From an uncultured Pelagibacteraceae bacterium (GTDB taxonomy: Bacteria; Pseudomonadota; Alphaproteobacteria; Pelagibacterales; Pelagibacteraceae), in the NCBI GenBank assembly GCA_902559605.1, contig CACEIC010000002.1:1-64000 (forward strand): a stretch of DNA of 64,000 nucleotides. The letters are read 5' to 3'. The notes beneath the pieces were generated by a model that did not search any database, had not been told where the DNA came from, and saw only the letters and a list, made by a program, of their open reading frames with translations. Both the position numbers and the translations under genes were made by a program. Positions 41,897 through 49,406 of this stretch are shown in pieces; positions within the stretch are counted from its first letter, which is position 1, and every line of letters starts with the position of its first letter.

Positions 41897-41921
41897 AGCT
41901 ATTTATAGCTAATTATATAAT
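41897..41921 (+). promoter_or_regulatory. Candidate promoter and inverted repeat of the cold-shock gene
   Basis: A perfect TATAAT at 41916-41921 lies 23 nt before the ATG. Directly upstream, covering the -35 position, is AGCTAT-TT-ATAGCT (41897-41910), a perfect inverted repeat that could be an operator. No consensus -35 exists, which fits a regulated promoter, though chance is possible in AT-rich DNA. Confidence 0.4.
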
Positions 41922-41944
41922 AACAAAGAAAGAGTAACTAAAGT

Positions 41945-42157
41945 ATGAGTACATTAAAAGGCAAAGTAAAGTGGTTCAACGGTAAGAAGGGCTACGGTTT
42001 TATTGAAAGAGAAGACGGAGAAAAAGATTGTTTCGTTCATGCGAGTGCAGTTAGAGAAGCTGGGCTAAGATTTTTGAATGAAAACGATGCTATAGAATTC
42101 GAAATTCAAGATGGCGAAAAAGGTCCAAGCGCTGTAAATTTGAAAAAATTAGGTTAA
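41945..42157 (+). CDS. cspA: Cold-shock domain protein
   Basis: A 70-aa single cold-shock domain that binds single-stranded RNA or DNA and melts mRNA structure. RNP1 is KGYGFI (15-20) and RNP2 DCFVHAS (29-35), with Cys in place of the usual Val or Ile after Asp. The beginning [14 protein letters not shown] is standard. It has its own candidate promoter and a strong hairpin downstream, so it is probably monocistronic and highly expressed. The csp family symbol is generic. Confidence 0.95.
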   Translation: MSTLKGKVKWFNGKKGYGFIEREDGEKDCFVHASAVREAGLRFLNENDAIEFEIQDGEKGPSAVNLKKLG

Positions 42158-42173
42158 TAAAATTTAATTCATC

Positions 42174-42239
42174 AAAAATATTTGTATGGGAATAGGATAT
42201 GTTAGAAGACATAGCTATTCCTGTGCAAAGCTTTTTCTT
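42174..42239 (+). terminator. Long hairpin with U-tract downstream of the cold-shock gene
   Basis: The core is TTTGTATGGGAATAG (42181-42195) pairing with CTATTCCTGTGCAAA (42215-42229): 15 consecutive pairs, three of them wobble. Inside it TATGT/ACATA adds 5 pairs around the loop TAGAAG. AAAAA (42174-42178) can pair with TTTTT (42232-42236). The 3' arm ends in GCTTTTTCTT, so an intrinsic terminator is the simplest reading; a small structured RNA or mRNA-stabilising element is possible. A minor stem GCATTT/AAATGC follows at 42244-42263. Confidence 0.5.
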
Positions 42240-42276
42240 ACTTGCATTTCAAAAAAAAAATGCTACTAACACAACA

Positions 42277-42351
42277 ATGACTAAAAACGTAATTATTAAA
42301 AGAGAAACACACAGACATCATTTTCATGCTGGCTGCAAGCTAGCTATTTAA
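42277..42351 (+). CDS. Possible tiny ORF, 24 aa, histidine-rich
   Basis: ATG to TAA encodes MTKNVIIKRETHRHHFHAG followed by CKLAI. The histidine cluster plus cysteine is unusual for random AT-rich sequence and lies directly before tRNA-His and hisS. There is no Shine-Dalgarno. It may be a chance frame, or a leader peptide whose His codons respond to charged tRNA-His. Low confidence. Confidence 0.2.
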   Translation: MTKNVIIKRETHRHHFHAGCKLAI

Positions 42352-42383
42352 CTATTTATAAATTTAATTTTATCCACATTTAG

Positions 42384-42389
42384 TATAAA
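42384..42389 (+). promoter_or_regulatory. Candidate -10 for tRNA-His-hisS
   Basis: TATAAA within TAGTATAAAA ends 12 nt before the first base of tRNA-His, a suitable distance for a primary transcript with a short 5' leader. No clear -35. Confidence 0.3.
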
Positions 42390-42401
42390 ACATCAGAAGG
42401 A

Positions 42402-42478
42402 GCACGGGTAGCTCAGTTGGTTAGAGCAGCGGTTTGTGGAACCGAAGGTCGACAGTTCGAATCTGTCCCCGTGTACCA
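42402..42478 (+). tRNA. tRNA-His (GTG), A73 and no G-1
   Basis: A 77-nt cloverleaf: acceptor GCACGGG/CCCGTGT (first pair G-U), anticodon loop TTGTGGA with anticodon GTG, TTCGAAT in the T loop, encoded CCA. Position 73 is A rather than the C found in most bacteria, and the preceding base is A, so no G-1 is encoded. This matches the alphaproteobacterial exception, in which HisRS does not rely on G-1:C73. The hisS start codon is only 4 nt downstream. Confidence 0.96.
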
Positions 42479-42482
42479 AAAA

Positions 42483-43913
42483 ATGAATAAAGAAAAAAAA
42501 TTGTCAGCCAAGAACCCCTCAGGTTTTGTTGATAGATACGGTAACGAATTAGCATTAAAAGAAAACTTAATTGCTAAGATTGAAGAAAATTTTTTAAAAT
42601 TTGGTTTTTCAAAGCTAGAAACTCCAAGTTTTGAAATATCAGAAAACATAGGAAAATTTTTACCAGATGAGGATAGACCAAGCTCTGGTGTATTTGGTTT
42701 TCAAGAGGAAAATGATAGTTGGATATCATTACGTTATGATTTAACTGCACCATTAGCAAGATACGTGTCTCAAAATTATTTAAATATCTCAAATCCTTTT
42801 AAAAGATATCAAATCGGTAATGTATGGCGAAATGAGAAACCCGGACCTGGTAGATTTAGAGAGTTTACTCAAGCCGATTGTGATATTATTGGATCCAATA
42901 ATCCTTTAGCAGATGCTGAGATGTGTAATCTTTTAGCTGATACATTATATTTTTGTGGCTTAGAAAAGAATCAATATCAAATTAAGTTGAGTAATAGGAA
43001 ATTAATCCAGGGACTTATTGAAAATTTAAAAATTTCAGAAAGCAAACAACAACTTACTGTTTTAAGAGCTATTGATAAACTTGATAGAGTTGGAACTGAT
43101 GGCGTTAAACAATTGCTTACAACGGGACGTGAAGACAAATCCGGTGATAAAACTATTGGAGCAAACCTCTCCGATAATCAAGCTGAAGAAATAGTTAGTT
43201 TTATAAACATGAAATCCCTAGATGAAATTAAGTCAGCTATACCAAACAAATTAATTGAAGATGGTGTTGATGAAATAAATAAAGTATTAGATGGATTAAA
43301 TTATTCATCTAATTTTGATCAAATAATTTTTTCTCCAGAGGTTATTAGAGGACTTGAATATTATGATGGTCCAATATTTGAGGCAAATTTAACATTTAAA
43401 GTCAAAAATCAAAAAAACCAAGAGGTGGAGTTTGGCTCAGTTGGTGGAGGTGGAAGATACAATTCTTTGGTTTCAAGATTTAAAAAAGTAGACTTATCTG
43501 CAACAGGAGTTTCCATAGGCCTTGATCGTTTGTTATACGCATTAGTTCAGTTAAATAAAATCGAGGTAAAAAATAATTCACCAATAATTATATGTGTTTT
43601 AGATCAAAAATATCTCTCTAATTACTATGAATTGTTATCACAACTTAGAAATCAAAACATAAGATCTGAAGTTTATCTGGGAGATTCTGGTTTGAAATCT
43701 CAATTAAAATATGCAGATAAAAGGAGCTCACCAGCTGTAATTCTTTGTGGAGATGATGAATTTAAAAATAATAAAATTACTATAAAAAAATTAGTCCCAA
43801 ATTTAGAAGAAACATCAAGAAATTTATCTAGAGAAGAATGGAAAAAATCTGAAAATACTCAAATTACATTTGACAAGGAGAACCTGATTGATGAAATCAA
43901 AAAACTTATCTGA
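42483..43913 (+). CDS. hisS: Histidyl-tRNA synthetase
   Basis: Class II synthetase, 476 aa. Motif 2 is in RYQIGNVWRNEKPGPGRF, HisRS-specific RGLEYYDGPIFEA supplies the histidine A region, and motif 3 is GVSIGLDRLLYAL. The C-terminal anticodon domain is complete. The start is the ATG at 42483, because an upstream extension would run into tRNA-His. TQADCD (after GRFREF) is the form seen in the alphaproteobacterial HisRS that accept A73. It overlaps hisZ by 23 bp. Confidence 0.95.
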   Translation: MNKEKKLSAKNPSGFVDRYGNELALKENLIAKIEENFLKFGFSKLETPSFEISENIGKFLPDEDRPSSGVFGFQEENDSWISLRYDLTAPLARYVSQNYLNISNPFKRYQIGNVWRNEKPGPGRFREFTQADCDIIGSNNPLADAEMCNLLADTLYFCGLEKNQYQIKLSNRKLIQGLIENLKISESKQQLTVLRAIDKLDRVGTDGVKQLLTTGREDKSGDKTIGANLSDNQAEEIVSFINMKSLDEIKSAIPNKLIEDGVDEINKVLDGLNYSSNFDQIIFSPEVIRGLEYYDGPIFEANLTFKVKNQKNQEVEFGSVGGGGRYNSLVSRFKKVDLSATGVSIGLDRLLYALVQLNKIEVKNNSPIIICVLDQKYLSNYYELLSQLRNQNIRSEVYLGDSGLKSQLKYADKRSSPAVILCGDDEFKNNKITIKKLVPNLEETSRNLSREEWKKSENTQITFDKENLIDEIKKLI

Positions 43914-44943
43914 AAATATTTTAAAAGTAATTAAGTCAAACGGATATAAATATATTGATCTTGATACAGTTATTGACACTAATTTAATATTGGAAAGGTC
44001 AGGAGAAAATTTCAAAAGATTTATATTTTCTTTCAATGATCAATTAGGAAATGAAATTTGTTTAAGACCTGACTTAACAATTGCATCTTGTGTTAGATAT
44101 TTGAAACAAAAAAAGAAAACTAGTGAAAAAATTTTCTATAGTGGTCAAGCATTTAGGAAAGGATTAAATAAAAAAGACTCTGTTATCAGAAATCAGATTG
44201 GTTTCGAAATATTGGGATCTTTTACTGAAAAAAAAGATGATAAAAAAATAATAGAAACTTCACTTAAAGCATTATCAAAAATTAAATATAAAAGTGGATA
44301 TTTAGTAATAGGTAACATAGAAATTTTTAGGCTTTTGTTAGATAAATTGGATTGTCCAGCAAGATGGAAGTTAAGATTACAACGTCATTTTTGGAGAGAA
44401 AAATATTTTAATGATTTATTGAAAAGATTGGAGACTAATTCTGATATCGACCCAACAATTGTCGAAATAGATAAAAAAAAATATTCTAAAATGATTAATG
44501 GAAATAAAAAAAAAGAAGTTGCTGGAAGATCAATAGAAGAAATATTGTTAAGATTTGATAGTAAAATTAAAGATCCAAGAAGAACAAAAAAAGGTAGTAA
44601 TGTTGTAAAAATTTTAAAAGAGTACTTAAGAATTGAATGTCCTATTAATCAAGCATCTAAAAAGTTAAATTTATTTTTTAAAAAAAATAAAATTAATCTT
44701 AGAGTTCAGGATGATTATTTCCCAATAACTAAAAATAAAATTAATAAATTAAATGTTAGTTTCAATTCTTCTTTTGGAAGACATCTCGAATATTACACTG
44801 GTTTGGTATTCAAGATTGATATTAAATTAAAGTCTGAGAAGTTAAATATTAGAGGTGGTAGATACGATTCTTTAATTAAAGATCTTGGATTTAAAAAAAA
44901 TATACCAGCTGTTGGAGCAGCTATTAACTTAGAGAAATTATGA
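43891..44943 (+). CDS. hisZ: ATP phosphoribosyltransferase regulatory subunit HisZ
   Basis: A 350-aa HisRS paralogue lacking charging activity; it activates short-form HisG and mediates histidine feedback. Core-like elements remain (RPDLTIASCVRYL, GRHLEYYTGLVFK, RGGRYDSLI), while the anticodon domain is missing. ATG at 43891 has AAGGAG about 10 nt upstream. hisZ overlaps both neighbours, and its place directly after hisS fits its descent from that gene. Confidence 0.9.
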   Translation: MKSKNLSENILKVIKSNGYKYIDLDTVIDTNLILERSGENFKRFIFSFNDQLGNEICLRPDLTIASCVRYLKQKKKTSEKIFYSGQAFRKGLNKKDSVIRNQIGFEILGSFTEKKDDKKIIETSLKALSKIKYKSGYLVIGNIEIFRLLLDKLDCPARWKLRLQRHFWREKYFNDLLKRLETNSDIDPTIVEIDKKKYSKMINGNKKKEVAGRSIEEILLRFDSKIKDPRRTKKGSNVVKILKEYLRIECPINQASKKLNLFFKKNKINLRVQDDYFPITKNKINKLNVSFNSSFGRHLEYYTGLVFKIDIKLKSEKLNIRGGRYDSLIKDLGFKKNIPAVGAAINLEKL

Positions 44944-45623
44944 GTAATAGCATCTTAAAAATTGGAATTCCAAGTAAGGGACGTTTGCGATCAGGAGTTT
45001 TAAATATTTTTAAAAGAAAAAAATTAAAAATTCTTTCTGAAAGAGGTGAGAGGGACTTATTTGGATTTATTAAAGGAGAAAAAAATATTACTATTAATTA
45101 TCTGCATGCTAGAGAAATAATAGAACGTCTTGCGGATGGATCTCTAGATATTGGCTTTTCTGGATATGATTTATTAATGGAAAGCGAAATTAACATTCAA
45201 AAAAAAGTGATTGTAAAAAAAAAGTACGATTTTGGAGAAGCTAAATTAGTAGTTGCAATCCCAGATGATTGGATAGATGTACAGACAATGCCTGATCTTG
45301 AAGAAATAGCTTTTGAATTTAAAGAAAAAAAAAAAAATAGATTACGTATAGCTACAAAATACCCAAATTTAACAAGAGAATTTATGTTCTCCAGAGGAGT
45401 TACTCAATTTAAATTGGTGAAGAGCCTTGGTGCAACAGAGATATATCCATTTACCAGATCATCTGAAATAATAACCGATATAACTTCAACCGGAGCAACT
45501 TTAAAAGCTAATAAATTAAGGATATTAAAAGATGGAATAATTCTTAATTCTCAGGCTTGTTTAATGACATCAAAAAAAAATAGAGAGATAAAAAATCTTA
45601 AAAGTGTTTTAAATAAACTTTAA
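44940..45623 (+). CDS. hisG: ATP phosphoribosyltransferase, short form
   Basis: First step of histidine synthesis: joins ATP and PRPP. At 227 aa it is the short HisG that lacks the C-terminal regulatory domain and needs HisZ. Visible motifs: GIPSKGRL, DIGFSGYDLL, RIATKYPNLTREF, LVKSLGATEIYPF and the PRPP-binding DITSTGATLKAN. It overlaps hisZ by 4 bp (ATGA). Confidence 0.95.
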   Translation: MSNSILKIGIPSKGRLRSGVLNIFKRKKLKILSERGERDLFGFIKGEKNITINYLHAREIIERLADGSLDIGFSGYDLLMESEINIQKKVIVKKKYDFGEAKLVVAIPDDWIDVQTMPDLEEIAFEFKEKKKNRLRIATKYPNLTREFMFSRGVTQFKLVKSLGATEIYPFTRSSEIITDITSTGATLKANKLRILKDGIILNSQACLMTSKKNREIKNLKSVLNKL

Positions 45624-45653
45624 ATATCATTAAGTAAGTGTAACATACGAATC

Positions 45654-46751
45654 ATGGATACAATTTTAATTATTATTTTAGCTTTAATATTGATTGCTAC
45701 TTTGGCTATCCTTTATTTAAATATTAAATCGAATGTAACAAAAGAAGATACAAACAAAGAAGCTGACGAAATTGCAAAATTAAATGCAGAAATAGTTAAA
45801 TTAAAAGATAGTTTAAATACTACTATTAATTCTTCTTTAAATTCCATGTCTACGTCATTTAATAATCTTTCAACTGGCGTTACAAAAGACATGACAGCAG
45901 CTCTAACAAAAGTTGATGAAAAAGTTGCAGCTTTTAATTCCCAAGTTGAAAATTTAAACGAAAGTCAAAAAGGTATAAATAAAATCTTAGCTGGAGTTAA
46001 AAAGTATGGAACTTTAGCAGAGTTCAGTCTGGGCTCACTCATTAAGGATTTGCTGCCTTCTTCGCAGTATCTTTCAAACGTAAAAATGAAGGAGGAAACT
46101 GGTGAAAACGTTGAATTTGCTATTAAACTCCAAGAAGGTGTATTGGTTCCGGTTGATAGCCATTTTCCTGTTGAGAGATTTAAAGCTATTCAAGATGCAC
46201 ATCAAGAAGACGATAAAAAAGCTATTGCGGATGCAAGAACTAAACTTGCAAAAGCTTTCAAAGAAAAAGCTAAGAGTGTAAATGAAAAATATATTGTTCC
46301 ACCTAAAACTACTGATTTTGCAATTGTATATGCACCAACTGAGAGTTTGTTTTTAGAGATAGCTAATTACCAAGACCCAAATACTAAGGAATTATTGAGC
46401 CAAGAATTAATGAAAAAATATAAAGTAACTATTATGGGACCAAATAATTTATCTGGATATTTACAATCATTACACATGGGTTTTCAAACATTAAAAGTTC
46501 AAAAACATGCAACAGAAATATATGATCATTTAAAAACAATAAGCACAAGATTTACAAAACATTTTGATGGAATTGTTAATCTCAGAAAAAAATTAGAAGA
46601 GGCAATGACAGCTGTTGATAAATTTGGAACGGATGCAAGATCTATTAAAAGAACATTAGAAAATATAAAAGATCCAGAGCAAATTGAAAAGGCTATTGAA
46701 ACAGAAAATGTTGAAAAGTTTGAGGATATTCCAAGACAAGCAAACAATTAA
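45654..46751 (+). CDS. rmuC: DNA recombination protein RmuC
   Basis: A 365-aa RmuC-family protein. Residues 4-24 form a membrane anchor, 30-110 a coiled coil with many Asn/Lys/Ser, and 120-330 the RmuC domain related to PD-(D/E)XK nucleases (core KLQEGVLVPVDSHFPVERF). RmuC limits inversions at short repeats in E. coli. It begins a run of three DNA-processing genes. Confidence 0.9.
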   Translation: MDTILIIILALILIATLAILYLNIKSNVTKEDTNKEADEIAKLNAEIVKLKDSLNTTINSSLNSMSTSFNNLSTGVTKDMTAALTKVDEKVAAFNSQVENLNESQKGINKILAGVKKYGTLAEFSLGSLIKDLLPSSQYLSNVKMKEETGENVEFAIKLQEGVLVPVDSHFPVERFKAIQDAHQEDDKKAIADARTKLAKAFKEKAKSVNEKYIVPPKTTDFAIVYAPTESLFLEIANYQDPNTKELLSQELMKKYKVTIMGPNNLSGYLQSLHMGFQTLKVQKHATEIYDHLKTISTRFTKHFDGIVNLRKKLEEAMTAVDKFGTDARSIKRTLENIKDPEQIEKAIETENVEKFEDIPRQANN

Positions 46752-46774
46752 TTTAATTCTAAAACAAAAATTTA

Positions 46775-47461
46775 ATGAAATGGAATAATAAATTTAATTA
46801 TCCCAAGACTTCAAGATCAATTGAAGATGGATACAGAAAATATTTATTAGGGGAGTATAAACTACCAAGTGTTACTACAATTCTAGGGGCCACAAAGTCA
46901 GAAGAAGAGAAGGCAGCCCTTGCAAATTGGAAAGAGAGGGTAGGAATTAAGGAAGCAAATAGAATTAAAACTGAAGCTTCATCAAGAGGTACTTCTATGC
47001 ACTCTTATATTGAGGATTACTTAAGAGGGAGAATTAACGAGAGTTTTTTTGAGAGTAATGAGCAATACAAAAATATGGCTAAAGAAATTATTCAAAAAGG
47101 AATTACTGGAAGACTAAATGAAGTATATGGCATGGAAGAAACATTATACTATCCAGATCAATATGCCGGTACAGCTGATATGATAGCAGTTTATGAAGGT
47201 AGAGATGTTATTGTAGATTTTAAACAAGCTAATAAACCAAAAAAAACAGATTATATTCAAGACTACTTTTTACAATTAGGAGCTTATACTTTAGCTCATG
47301 ACGTTGTTCACGGAACTAAAATGAAAGCAGGAATAATATTATTATGTACTAAAGATATTTTGTTCCAAGAATTTAAAATTGAGGGAGCAGAATTAGAAAT
47401 GTATCAAAATTTATTTTTAGGAAGGGTTAAAAAGTTTTACGAATTGAATAATATATCTTGA
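46775..47461 (+). CDS. PD-(D/E)XK exonuclease, MGME1-like
   Basis: A 228-aa nuclease of the Cas4/RecB-type PD-(D/E)XK group. Residues fitting the active site are H76 (GTSMHSYIE), E121, D135 in GTAD, D148-x-K150 in VIVDFK, and Q167 in FLQLGAY, in the right order. The LPSVTTIL N-terminus recalls mitochondrial MGME1 and similar single-strand exonucleases of marine phages. It would cut single-stranded DNA ends. There are no phage genes around it, so a phage origin is a guess from similarity. It lies 23 bp after rmuC. Confidence 0.82.
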   Translation: MKWNNKFNYPKTSRSIEDGYRKYLLGEYKLPSVTTILGATKSEEEKAALANWKERVGIKEANRIKTEASSRGTSMHSYIEDYLRGRINESFFESNEQYKNMAKEIIQKGITGRLNEVYGMEETLYYPDQYAGTADMIAVYEGRDVIVDFKQANKPKKTDYIQDYFLQLGAYTLAHDVVHGTKMKAGIILLCTKDILFQEFKIEGAELEMYQNLFLGRVKKFYELNNIS

Positions 47462-47585
47462 CTTTACTTAACCTATCCATAAAAGAGTTATTAATACCTG
47501 AGCTAATCGTTTATATGCTAATGGTAAAGTCTTTAAAAAACTTTCCAAAAACCAATAAAATATTAGCTAATTTGAGGATAAAATT

Positions 47586-49019
47586 ATGAATCTAGCAATT
47601 TGGGACATAGAATCATCTAGTGCAAGCACAGACTTTGGGAGCATTATTGAAATTGGCGGAGTTTTAGTTGATGAGAATTTTAAAGAGAAAGACAGATTTA
47701 ATTTAAGATGCAGCTTGCCTGAAGGAGAAATCTTTCAAGCCATGGCACTTATTGTAAATAAAACATCAATAAAGCAATTAACACAAACTAATCTTTCTCA
47801 TTATCAAATGTTAGCAGAAGTTGAAAAAATATTTAAAAAATGGAGCCCCGCTGTATTTCTTGGTTGGTCTAATATTGGATTTGACGATGAAATGATAAGA
47901 AAAGAGTTTTTTAAAGGGATTAGATATCCATATCTTACAAATGCTGCTCCCAATAAAAGACATGATGGCATTAATATTGCTCGTGCAGCTTATGCAATTG
48001 ACCCTTCAATTTTAGAAGTAGAATTTAACGAAAAAAATAATGCAGTATTTAAATTAGAATCGTTAGCTAGAATGCAAGGTATTGATTCAACTGACGCCCA
48101 TAGTGCATTAAGTGATAGTATAATGACAGCTAAAGTTTTAAATATAGTCAAAAAAAAACAGCCAGAGACTTGGGAATCTTTTTTTAAAACTGCAAATAAA
48201 TCTGATACCGAAACTATAATTAAAAAAGGAGAAATTATTACCTTAAATGAGTATTATTATGGTAAATCCAGACTTCATTTAGTTGCACCTCTTCATCAAA
48301 AATATTGTATGCATCCAATATATGCTGGTTGGTATTATGCGTTCGACTTAAGGATTGATATAGAACCTTTACTAAATTTATCAATTAATGAGCTTAAGGT
48401 TGAAATGAAAAAGTCTCCTAAATTTTTAAGAACTATTAGATCTAACAAGGCTCCAATTATTGTAGATGCAAAATATGGTATGCAAGCAGAACCTTATAGT
48501 GCCATGGATAAGTCATTAATTAATAAAAGAGCAGATATCGTTAAAAATAATGAGAAATTTTCTCAAAATATCCTTCATGCATTAAGAGAAGTAGCTGAAG
48601 AAAAAGAACAGTCTAAAACACAAGAAGATATATATGCTGAAGAAAGTATTTATACTAAATTTACATCAAACAAAGATACTGCTTTATTTCCTGCTTGGCA
48701 TGCAGCATCATGGAAAGATAAACTTAAATTATTAGATAAATTTGATGATGATCGTTTAGTAGGTTTTGGAAAAAAAATCATATATCAAGAGGCACCGGAA
48801 GTTCTTCCAGAGAATATGTTTAAATCAATAAAAAGAGAAATTGCCAAACGTATTTTGAGTGAAAAAAAAGAAAAATGGTGGACGATCCCTACGCTTTATA
48901 CAGAAATTGATACACTTCGAGAAAAATATACTAATGAGAATGACAATGAAAAGCTTGCATTATTAGATGAATTTAATGAATACGCAATGTCAATACAAAA
49001 AAAGTATGAAAATGTTTGA
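47586..49019 (+). CDS. sbcB: Exonuclease I (SbcB-like), DEDDh 3'-5' exonuclease
   Basis: A 477-aa ExoI-type enzyme that degrades single-stranded DNA 3'-5'. Catalytic residues are D7 and E9 (WDIES), D100 or D101 (NIGFDDEM), H172 and D177 (AHSALSDS). The N-terminal nuclease domain (about 1-195) is followed by the ExoI SH3-like and C-terminal regions (HPIYAGWYYAFDL). The 124-bp gap upstream has no clear motif beyond AT-rich -10-like runs; TTGAGGA lies 8 nt before the ATG. Confidence 0.88.
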   Translation: MNLAIWDIESSSASTDFGSIIEIGGVLVDENFKEKDRFNLRCSLPEGEIFQAMALIVNKTSIKQLTQTNLSHYQMLAEVEKIFKKWSPAVFLGWSNIGFDDEMIRKEFFKGIRYPYLTNAAPNKRHDGINIARAAYAIDPSILEVEFNEKNNAVFKLESLARMQGIDSTDAHSALSDSIMTAKVLNIVKKKQPETWESFFKTANKSDTETIIKKGEIITLNEYYYGKSRLHLVAPLHQKYCMHPIYAGWYYAFDLRIDIEPLLNLSINELKVEMKKSPKFLRTIRSNKAPIIVDAKYGMQAEPYSAMDKSLINKRADIVKNNEKFSQNILHALREVAEEKEQSKTQEDIYAEESIYTKFTSNKDTALFPAWHAASWKDKLKLLDKFDDDRLVGFGKKIIYQEAPEVLPENMFKSIKREIAKRILSEKKEKWWTIPTLYTEIDTLREKYTNENDNEKLALLDEFNEYAMSIQKKYENV

Positions 49020-49051
49020 TGTGGATAATTTTAACATTTCTTTTTTAACTA

Positions 49052-49081
49052 TTGATAAAAAAATTTTAATTTATATATAAA
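49052..49081 (+). promoter_or_regulatory. Candidate promoter of trxA
   Basis: TTGATA (49052-49057) with TATAAA (49076-49081, 18-nt spacer) or TATATA (49074-49079, 16-nt spacer). The ATG at 49086 follows by 4-6 nt, so a transcript would begin almost at, or even inside, the start codon. Confidence 0.35.
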
Positions 49082-49085
49082 CCTA

Positions 49086-49406
49086 ATGGCAACATTAAAA
49101 GTTACAGACGAAATATTTGAAGAACAAGTTTTAAAGAACGAAAAACCAGTTTTAGTAGATTTTTGGGCTGAATGGTGTGGACCTTGTAAAATGGTTGGAC
49201 CAATTTTAGAGGAAATCTCGGAGGAGATGGCAAATGATATTGTCATTGCAAAACATGACATAGACTCAGAGCCTAACATGCCTACAAAGTATGGTGTTCG
49301 TGGAATTCCTACAATGCTTTTATTTAAAGGTGGTGAATTAAAAGCAACTAAAGTTGGAGCTACACCAAAGAGCGATATTGTTGCTTTTATAAAAGAAAAT
49401 ATTTAA
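49086..49406 (+). CDS. trxA: Thioredoxin
   Basis: A 106-aa thioredoxin. The redox motif is WCGPC with C31 and C34; the cis-proline lies in RGIPTMLLF. It reduces disulfides of ribonucleotide reductase, methionine sulfoxide reductase and others. No signal peptide, so cytosolic. Its 3' end overlaps folC by 4 bp, convergently. Confidence 0.97.
   Translation: MATLKVTDEIFEEQVLKNEKPVLVDFWAEWCGPCKMVGPILEEISEEMANDIVIAKHDIDSEPNMPTKYGVRGIPTMLLFKGGELKATKVGATPKSDIVAFIKENI

Noticed and set aside
42417-42482. N-terminal extension of hisS into tRNA-His
   Set aside because: The extra 22 residues are translated from the tRNA gene itself; the ATG at 42483 gives the normal HisRS start.
42413-42649. Minus-strand frame over tRNA-His and hisS
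   Set aside because: Antisense of a tRNA (the peptide TGTDSNCRPSVPQTAALTN is the typical artefact) and of a clear synthetase gene.
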